A stretch of 64,000 nt of DNA. It comes from Rhodobiaceae bacterium. Lineage in GTDB: Bacteria > Pseudomonadota > Alphaproteobacteria > Rhizobiales > Aestuariivirgaceae. Both the position numbers and the translations under genes were made by a program. Positions 55,634-64,000 of the stretch are shown piece after piece (position 1 is the first letter of the stretch; each line of letters starts with the position of its first letter). Below the pieces are notes generated by a model. It was given only the letters and a program-made list of their open reading frames with translations, searched no databases and was not told where the DNA came from. The stretch spans positions 16,120-80,119 of the forward strand of contig VFJY01000030.1 of the NCBI GenBank assembly GCA_009885825.1, in the 5' to 3' direction.

Positions 55634-56848
55634 ATGCCCATGAAAACCGCCTTCCGCGCCATGCTGCTTGTGTTGCTGGCCACATCCGCTTTTACAATTC
55701 CATCAAAAGCGGAGGATTTGCCGCCGGTTGTGGCGGCGCTTTTCGGGAATTTGGAAAAGCAGATCAATGTCAAGCCCACCTACGGGAAGCTTGAGACCGA
55801 TTCGAACGGAAATATCACGATTTCCGACATGGCGGTCAGTTACGCCGCCATGGCTGGCGGACCCCAGATAAATTACACGGTCAAAACGATTTCATTCGAA
55901 AACGTCGAAGCCGAGGCGGACAGCATCATCAAAGTGGGTAAGTCTGTCATGACTGACCTCAAGATGAACATGAATGTGGGCGACGGCCAGAATGTCACCG
56001 TGGAACTCCCGTCAGCCACAGCCGAAGACTGGTTTGTCCCGGTATTGGCTGAAAATCCCACGCCGCTGCAGGAGTTGCGCGCCAATATGAGTATCGCGCG
56101 CAAGGCATCCGCCGGTGAATTCAAATTTTCAACCATGGGACAGACTTTCACGGCCAAAGGCATGGAATTGACCTGGGATGGCGATCCGGTCACGGGGGCT
56201 GGAAAATCTTCTATTACGCTGAAAGACCTTGTTATCCCCGAGGCTGCCATTGCGGCAGGCGATCCCACCGGCCAAATGAAAAAATTGGGCTACGCTGACC
56301 TGACCCTCAATTTCACCGCGGCTGGCGAACTTGCGATCAATGGCGAAACCTTTGGTATAAACGGCAATATTGACGTCAGCGGCAAGGACATGGGCGGATT
56401 CAAATTCGCCTTCGGCGCAAGCGAACTCCCTATCTCAGCCTTGGCCGAGTTGCAGGCCGCCGAGCGCGACAAACGGGAACCCAATATGAATGCGCTCATG
56501 CCGCAATTGATGAACGTGACGATCGGCGACATGCGATTCCGCTTCGAGGATGCGTCCATCACCAGGAAATTGCTTCCAATCTTTGCCAAGATGCAGGGCA
56601 TGGACGAGGCGGCGATGGTGGCCAACGCCAGCGCCATGTTGCAGATCAGCATGATGCAACTCAAGAACCAGGCGTTCACCGATCAGGTGGTGGGCGCGGT
56701 GAGCGCGTTTTTGAAAGACCCGAAGTCGATCACCATCGCGATCAAACCTGCTTCCCCCGTGAAGGTTCAGCAGATGATGACGCTTGATCCGAACAATCCC
56801 GCCGCCGCGATTGACCTGCTGGGCGTTTCAGTGACGGCGAATGATTAA
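55634..56848 (+). CDS. Exported protein of unknown function
   Basis: RBS AAAGGAG before ATG; signal peptide MKTAFRAMLLVLLATSAFTIPSKA; ~400 aa beta-rich sequence. Confidence 0.75.
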   Translation: MPMKTAFRAMLLVLLATSAFTIPSKAEDLPPVVAALFGNLEKQINVKPTYGKLETDSNGNITISDMAVSYAAMAGGPQINYTVKTISFENVEAEADSIIKVGKSVMTDLKMNMNVGDGQNVTVELPSATAEDWFVPVLAENPTPLQELRANMSIARKASAGEFKFSTMGQTFTAKGMELTWDGDPVTGAGKSSITLKDLVIPEAAIAAGDPTGQMKKLGYADLTLNFTAAGELAINGETFGINGNIDVSGKDMGGFKFAFGASELPISALAELQAAERDKREPNMNALMPQLMNVTIGDMRFRFEDASITRKLLPIFAKMQGMDEAAMVANASAMLQISMMQLKNQAFTDQVVGAVSAFLKDPKSITIAIKPASPVKVQQMMTLDPNNPAAAIDLLGVSVTAND

Positions 56849-58894
<2,046 letters not shown>

Positions 58895-58921
58895 TCAAGT
58901 TTTATGGGCGGAAAGGCAGTC

Positions 58922-59473
58922 TCAGTTGAGTCCGTCCAAGAAGCGCTCCAACGACGTGACGCTCTTCTTGATCTTCTTCTTGACCGTGTTGGCGGTCTTC
59001 TCAATTTCAATTTCATTGATATAGCCGCCGTCAAAGAAGCCACCCCGCAGCGTGATCGTGGTGTTTTGCATGCCCACTTTGTCGACCAACGCGTAGAGTT
59101 TGGCGGCGTTGGCCGGTGCTATGCGTACACAGCCGTGAGAAGCCCTGCGGCCCAGGCTCTTCACATACATGCTGCCATGGATGGCGTGGCCCCGGGGGGT
59201 GAAGAATATCGAATGGGGCATGGGTGCATCGTCCCACTCCTTGGAAAAATGGTCTTTTTCCATGCGAAATGGCCGGAACTTGCCACTTGGCGTGTCATAC
59301 CCCCTGGCGCCCGTCGAAACAGGCCAGACATAGGTCAGCTCGTCATCAACTTTCACCATCATTTTTTGTGAAACCTTGTTGATGGTGATGGCCACCTGCT
59401 GGGCGGCCTCCGCCAGGCCCGCCGCGCCAATCAGCGCCAAAATCAGAAGCGTCAAGCGAAGCCAATTCTTCAT
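58922..59473 (-). CDS. L,D-transpeptidase (YkuD), exported
   Basis: Signal peptide; IFFTPRGHAIHGSMYVKSLGRRASHGCVRIAPANAAKLYALV. Confidence 0.93.
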   Translation of the reverse strand: MKNWLRLTLLILALIGAAGLAEAAQQVAITINKVSQKMMVKVDDELTYVWPVSTGARGYDTPSGKFRPFRMEKDHFSKEWDDAPMPHSIFFTPRGHAIHGSMYVKSLGRRASHGCVRIAPANAAKLYALVDKVGMQNTTITLRGGFFDGGYINEIEIEKTANTVKKKIKKSVTSLERFLDGLN

Positions 59474-59553
59474 TTTTTACACATCCCCACTCTACGATCC
59501 GCCCTGGGCACTGCGATGGCGGTGCCGCATGGCATTTTTGAGGCAACCGCCCC

Positions 59554-60897
59554 TTGCATCCCATGCTAAAACAATGCGACGTCTATGCCATGCCCGCAAG
59601 CATTTTTCATGCCTCGTTCAAAGCCCGGCCCTTCTGGTGGGAGGCCTATGCGCCCCAGGCGCTGCCAGAGGTCCTACTGCCGAAATCAGCGCGGGTCGTG
59701 GTTGTGGGTGCCGGTTACGCGGGGCTTTCGGCGGCGCTGGAACTGGACTCCCTCGGATTCGATTGCATTGTCCTGGATGCCAACGAGCCCGGTTTCGGCG
59801 CGTCGACCCGGAATGGCGGCATGGTTTCGGGCGGGGTGAATGTTGGCAAGCGCTACATGTCAAAGCCCATGTCGGCGGAACAGTCGGCGCCCTTTCTGGC
59901 CGATGCCGTGGATGCATTTTTCCTGGTTGAGGAATTGATCGCGCGGGAAAAAATTGACTGCGGCTGGACGAAGTCCGGTTACTTCTTGGGGGCCTGGTGC
60001 AAGAGCCATTTCAATGACATGGCCAAGAAGGTGGCGCTTCTCAATGAGGCCGCTGATTCCGGCTCCTATCTCGTGCCGCAAGACCGTCAGCGCGAGGAAA
60101 TCGGCTCGGACTATTATCGCGGTGGCATGGTGGTGGCCCGCTCGGCGCACCTGCACCCTGCCCTCTTTTTCAAGGGCCTGCTGGATATCTGTTTGAAACG
60201 TGACGTTCAAATTGCATCGAAAACGCCTGTCATCAAACTCACCGAAACAACAACGGGTTGGAACGTCGAAACCCCGCGCGGAAACATCGCGGCGGGCGAC
60301 GTGATCATCGCCACCAATGGCTATACGGGCGATGCCACTCCACAATTCAAGCGCCGCGTGGTTCCTGTGGGATCCTACATCATCGCCACTGAAGAACTGG
60401 CGCCAGACCTTGCCGCTTCGCTCAGCCCCAAGAACCGCGCCATCGCGGATACGCGCCGCGTGCTCACCTATTACCGCATGTCGCCTGATGGCAAGCGCAT
60501 GATATTCGGTGGGCGCGCCAAGTTCGGCCATACGGATCCGGTGGAGACCGCCCCCATACTCCACCGTTTCATGACCGATCGTTTTCCACAGTTGCAGGGT
60601 GCGAAAATCACCCATGCGTGGACCGGCAATGTCGCCTTCACGCTGGATGAGCTTCCCCACATGGGGAAATTCGAGAACCTGCATTATGCGCTGGGCTGCA
60701 ATGGCTCCGGCATTGCGATGATGACCTATCTCGGCCAGCAAACTGCCAGAAAGGTGGCGGGAAAATCCAACCGCTTCTGTGCTTTTGACCAGCCGGAGTT
60801 TCCGAGCCATCCGCTCTATACGGGCAACACCTGGTTCCTGCCCTGGATTGGCCGCTACTTCCGCACACGCGACTGGATTGACCGGCAGTTGGGGTAG
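59554..60897 (+). CDS. FAD-dependent oxidoreductase, DAO family (gamma-glutamylputrescine oxidase-like)
   Basis: VVVVGAGYAGLSAALELDSLGFDCIVLDANEPGFGASTRNGGMVSGGVNVG...GRAKFGHTDP...HAWTGNVAFTLDELPHMG. Confidence 0.92.
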   Translation: MHPMLKQCDVYAMPASIFHASFKARPFWWEAYAPQALPEVLLPKSARVVVVGAGYAGLSAALELDSLGFDCIVLDANEPGFGASTRNGGMVSGGVNVGKRYMSKPMSAEQSAPFLADAVDAFFLVEELIAREKIDCGWTKSGYFLGAWCKSHFNDMAKKVALLNEAADSGSYLVPQDRQREEIGSDYYRGGMVVARSAHLHPALFFKGLLDICLKRDVQIASKTPVIKLTETTTGWNVETPRGNIAAGDVIIATNGYTGDATPQFKRRVVPVGSYIIATEELAPDLAASLSPKNRAIADTRRVLTYYRMSPDGKRMIFGGRAKFGHTDPVETAPILHRFMTDRFPQLQGAKITHAWTGNVAFTLDELPHMGKFENLHYALGCNGSGIAMMTYLGQQTARKVAGKSNRFCAFDQPEFPSHPLYTGNTWFLPWIGRYFRTRDWIDRQLG

Positions 60898-61009
60898 TTT
60901 CGCGCCGCAATTCATAATTCGATTAAATTTTTGCGATTTCACAACACGTTTTTTTTACGCCTGTGAACTAGGTTTGATCTTAACAAACGATGAAATCGAG
61001 GGATCAGGA

Positions 61010-61159
61010 ATGCAGAGGTCAGTAAAGTTTCTCGCAACTTTCACCAGGAAAATCGGAACTTCGACATTGATCAAGCTCGCGGCCTTTGCCGCTCAGCGCC
61101 GCGTGCGGAGGCGCAGTCTGCCTCGCCTTTCGTTGACCTACAAATTCACCAATCAATAA
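61010..61159 (+). CDS. Candidate 49-aa basic small protein
   Basis: MQRSVKFLATFTRKIGTSTLIKLAAFAAQRRVRRRSLPRLSLTYKFTNQ*; weak RBS GGATCAGGA upstream. Confidence 0.35.
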   Translation: MQRSVKFLATFTRKIGTSTLIKLAAFAAQRRVRRRSLPRLSLTYKFTNQ

Positions 61160-61298
61160 TCAATCAGTGAATTAGCTGCCGCAGCCGGATGTTTTTCCGG
61201 CTGCAAAAACCTGCCCAAATTGCCAGGATAGTAAAAACCTAATAAAAAATCGCGGTTAATATGAACTCGTCATTCATCCAGACAGTCTAATGCTCTCT

Positions 61299-61314
61299 TT
61301 AAGCGTCGATTAAC
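61299..61314. promoter_or_regulatory. CtrA-like site TTAA-N7-TTAAC upstream of a small ORF
   Basis: TTAAGCGTCGATTAAC, immediately before the RBS of the ORF at 61327. Confidence 0.4.
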
Positions 61315-61326
61315 GGAGAACCAAAT

Positions 61327-61479
61327 ATGCATACGCAGTCAGTGAGAATCATCTATCCGAACAGTCAGGTGCGCGAAACCTATTTTGAGAACCGCGCGGG
61401 ATCGATCACTCAAATCAGCTCCATCGCCTATCGCGCCGAAGCCACGGAAAAACAACTGGGCAAGTTGACAGCCCATTGA
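61327..61479 (+). CDS. Candidate 50-aa small protein
   Basis: RBS ACGGAGAACCAAAT then MHTQSVRIIYPNSQVRETYFENRAGSITQISSIAYRAEATEKQLGKLTAH*. Confidence 0.5.
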   Translation: MHTQSVRIIYPNSQVRETYFENRAGSITQISSIAYRAEATEKQLGKLTAH

Positions 61480-61716
61480 CGCAAGCATTCGGTGCCCGTG
61501 TCAATCATGTTTGAAATGCGATGAAATGCGGCAGAAGTTATCTTGCAAGTGGCTGATAGCACACATCATTCCGTTGTCATGTGGCTGCGGCTATAACCAC
61601 CCCGCACTGAAGAAAGAGATTTCGTATTTTTCAGGCCTGAGGCGTTAGCCCCACTGGGAACGGCTTGTTGCCCGCCCCGCATTTCCGCATCTCGAAGATT
61701 GACGAAGGAGTAAACA

Positions 61717-62424
61717 ATGTTTTTTTTGACCCTGCTGACCATACTTAAGTTGGCGCACCTGATCGGCCTTATCATGGGCTTTGGCGGCGCAATTCTTGCC
61801 GATGCCACAATATTCCTGCGGGGCGTCATACGGCCGGTCAGCGCATATACGCTGCACCAGACGAAGGCGCTTTCGCATATTGTAACACTAGGTTTGGTTA
61901 TCTTGTGGACGAGCGGAGCAGGACTGATTTGGGTGAATTTGATCGACAAACCCGAATACCTCACGAATCAAAAGCTGTGGGCCAAGATATTTATCGTGGC
62001 CGTGCTCACCATCAACGGCGTCCTGGTTCACAAGCTGGTGCTGCCATTCTTGCGCGGGTCCATTGGAAGCCGGCTTTTTGAAAGCGTGAACGCAAAACAG
62101 ATGGCAGGCATGACATTGCTGGGCAGCATATCGCTGGTGTCCTGGGTCGTGCCATTTGTTCTCGGCAAGGCGTCGGAGCTCAACTATGTGACACCGATGG
62201 CGAATATTCTCATTGTCTACGCAATTTGCGTTGCGGTCGCATGGCTCGGAATGTTCACCGTCATGAGCAGCGTCCAGCGCATTCAGGCCTTTGTGAAACG
62301 AGCGGCGGCGCTCACACTTATGCCTAACGAGATTTGGGAGCAGATGGCTCCGTCGCCAAGCGCCCCCGTTCACGGCGCAGTGCTGCCGTTCACTCTCTCA
62401 ACCAAAGTGGCAGCGCGTTTCTAG
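61717..62424 (+). CDS. Integral membrane protein, unknown function
   Basis: RBS GAAGGAG; multiple TM segments (FLTLLTILKLAHLIGLIMGFGGAILADATIFLRG...). Confidence 0.8.
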   Translation: MFFLTLLTILKLAHLIGLIMGFGGAILADATIFLRGVIRPVSAYTLHQTKALSHIVTLGLVILWTSGAGLIWVNLIDKPEYLTNQKLWAKIFIVAVLTINGVLVHKLVLPFLRGSIGSRLFESVNAKQMAGMTLLGSISLVSWVVPFVLGKASELNYVTPMANILIVYAICVAVAWLGMFTVMSSVQRIQAFVKRAAALTLMPNEIWEQMAPSPSAPVHGAVLPFTLSTKVAARF

Positions 62425-62457
62425 AAACATGGGGGCGGGGCATATGTCCCGCCCATT

Positions 62458-62808
62458 TTATCCGCACTTGGCAAACAGCGTCCACTTGCCATCCTCGTAA
62501 CTGGGAGTATCCATTATTTTACCGCGCTGGCCTTCGGGGCATGCGAAGTAGCCCAGGGATGATGTGGCGATGTTCACGGCGTCCCGCTGCTGTTTCGCGC
62601 CAAGGCCGGAAATCCGCATGGCGAACAGTTTTTCTGTTTCATCAAAATCATAATCAAGCTGATAGGTCTTGCCGTTGTAATAGATGGGTTCCGAACGGGA
62701 ATTGGTTTGCACCGTGGCCGGGCCATTGCGGTTGAACCTCACTTTTGAACTGGACGAGCAGCCAGCCACAAGCGCCAAAACCAACGCAATCAGGATTGAT
62801 TCTTTCAT
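62458..62808 (-). CDS. Small lipoprotein, unknown function
   Basis: MKESILIALVLALVAGCSSSS lipobox. Confidence 0.8.
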   Translation of the reverse strand: MKESILIALVLALVAGCSSSSKVRFNRNGPATVQTNSRSEPIYYNGKTYQLDYDFDETEKLFAMRISGLGAKQQRDAVNIATSSLGYFACPEGQRGKIMDTPSYEDGKWTLFAKCG

Positions 62809-62868
62809 TGCAGCCTTATGCCTGCGAAGCCTCGACGGGGCAAGTTAGGCGTGGCATATCGTGGCCCC

Positions 62869-64000
62869 ATGAAAAAATTCGATCCGGCCTCCCTGCTCGT
62901 TGCCCGAGCCTCCGCCGCCGATGAAGGCGCCATCATCCGCATGGCGCAGAAATCCCGCGATCTTCGGGCGAAGGGGCATGATGTTGTCAACCTCACCGTT
63001 GGCGAGCCGGATTTTGATACGCCGGAGAATATCCAGCAGGCTGCCACTGCCGCCATGAAGGCGGGCTTCACCCATTATTCGCCGGTGGCCGGCATTCCGG
63101 AACTTCGGACAGCGATTGCCAAAAAGCTGAAGGCCGAGAACAATCTCGACTATGCGGCGGCCGACATCGTGCTAGCCAATGGGGCCAAGCAGGCTGTCGC
63201 CAATGCCATTCTCTCGATCATCGACGCAGGCGATGAAGTCATCATGCTGGCGCCCTTCTGGCTGGCCTATGAAACCACCGTGCGGTTCGCCGGTGGAACG
63301 CCCGTCGTGCTGCATTCCGGTATCAGCGAGAATTACAAGGTTCCGGCGGCGCGGATCGCGGCCGCGGTGACGGACAGGACCAAGCTGCTGATCGTGAACT
63401 CGCCCTGCAACCCCAGCGGCGCGCTGTGGTCCCGGGCTGAGCTCGAAGCGATTTCGGCGATTGTTCTGGCCCACCCCGGCATGATGGTGCTGTCTGACGA
63501 GATATACGAGTATATTATCTTTGAAGGCGCGGTGACATCAATCGGGGCGTTGCCAGGCATGCGCGACCGCACGATCACGGTGAACGGATTTTCCAAAGGT
63601 TTTGCCATGACAGGCTGGCGTTTGGGTTATGCGGCCGCCGTCGCGCCAATCGCCAAGGCCATGATGCGCATTCAAGGCACGATCACGACGGGCGCCAATC
63701 AATTCGTGCAGCGCGCCGCCGTGGAGGCATTGGAGGGCCCCCGCGATGCGGTTGAGGCCATGCGGCTGCGCTACAAAAACCGGCGCGACATGGTGGTGGC
63801 GGCGCTGAAGACCATCAGGGGCGTCAAAATCGCGCCCATCCCCGCCACGTTTTACGCCCTGCCCGATGTTTCCCCGCTGCTTGGGAAAAAATCCGGCAAT
63901 CATGTTCTGGATACGCCTGAGGCCCTGTGTGACTGGCTGCTGGAAAGCCACGGGGTGGCCGTGGTGCCGGGAACGGCGTTTGGGGCAGATACGTCCATCA
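62869..64000 (+). CDS. Class I/II PLP-dependent aminotransferase (aspartate aminotransferase-like), cut by window edge
   Basis: VNLTVGEPDFDTPENIQQAATAAMKAGFTHYSPVAGIPELRTAIA...NSPCNPSGALWSRAEL...LSDEIYEYIIFEG...VNGFSKGFAMTGWRLGY. Confidence 0.95.
   Translation, partial: MKKFDPASLLVARASAADEGAIIRMAQKSRDLRAKGHDVVNLTVGEPDFDTPENIQQAATAAMKAGFTHYSPVAGIPELRTAIAKKLKAENNLDYAAADIVLANGAKQAVANAILSIIDAGDEVIMLAPFWLAYETTVRFAGGTPVVLHSGISENYKVPAARIAAAVTDRTKLLIVNSPCNPSGALWSRAELEAISAIVLAHPGMMVLSDEIYEYIIFEGAVTSIGALPGMRDRTITVNGFSKGFAMTGWRLGYAAAVAPIAKAMMRIQGTITTGANQFVQRAAVEALEGPRDAVEAMRLRYKNRRDMVVAALKTIRGVKIAPIPATFYALPDVSPLLGKKSGNHVLDTPEALCDWLLESHGVAVVPGTAFGADTSI

Noticed and set aside
59860-60942. 360-aa minus-strand ORF
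   Set aside because: Antisense to the FAD oxidoreductase, whose motifs are unambiguous on the plus strand.

Overview
The window reads as a chromosomal segment of an alphaproteobacterium, probably Rhizobiales/Hyphomicrobiales-like. Support comes from gene content and local order: rpoZ-rsh, chvE-mmsA-mmsB, cysE-DUF3126, prfB-mrcA-amiC-rne, aroQ-accB-accC-aat-DUF2155-mlaD-NDUFA12, nrdJ, aspS. I annotate about 50 protein genes, one tRNA-Leu(GAG), several hairpins/terminators and candidate regulatory sites. I found no CRISPR array and no intact mobile element. The main accessory region is about 28.2-31.04 kb. It holds a tRNA-Thr-like 3' fragment, an RHS-repeat relic, two 136-bp direct copies of an IS3-family left end, a small c-type cytochrome / F510_1955-like / small membrane protein cluster, and a degenerate GATTRCGGYGACA repeat patch, and it abuts the 3' end of prfB. 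Other points of interest: a programmed +1 frameshift in prfB; a GNAT gene whose apparent start is ATA overlapping the upstream stop (ATAA instead of ATGA); a ~75-aa insertion in AspRS; a pair of NrdR-box-like sites 31 bp apart before nrdJ; three TTAA-N7-TTAA (CtrA-like) sites; and a Lys/Ala-rich micro-ORF behind a palindrome-rich intergenic region. Nothing here is clearly a new defence or enzymatic system. The novelty candidates are small genes, regulatory DNA and gene-structure anomalies. All family calls come from reading the translations; no database search was run.
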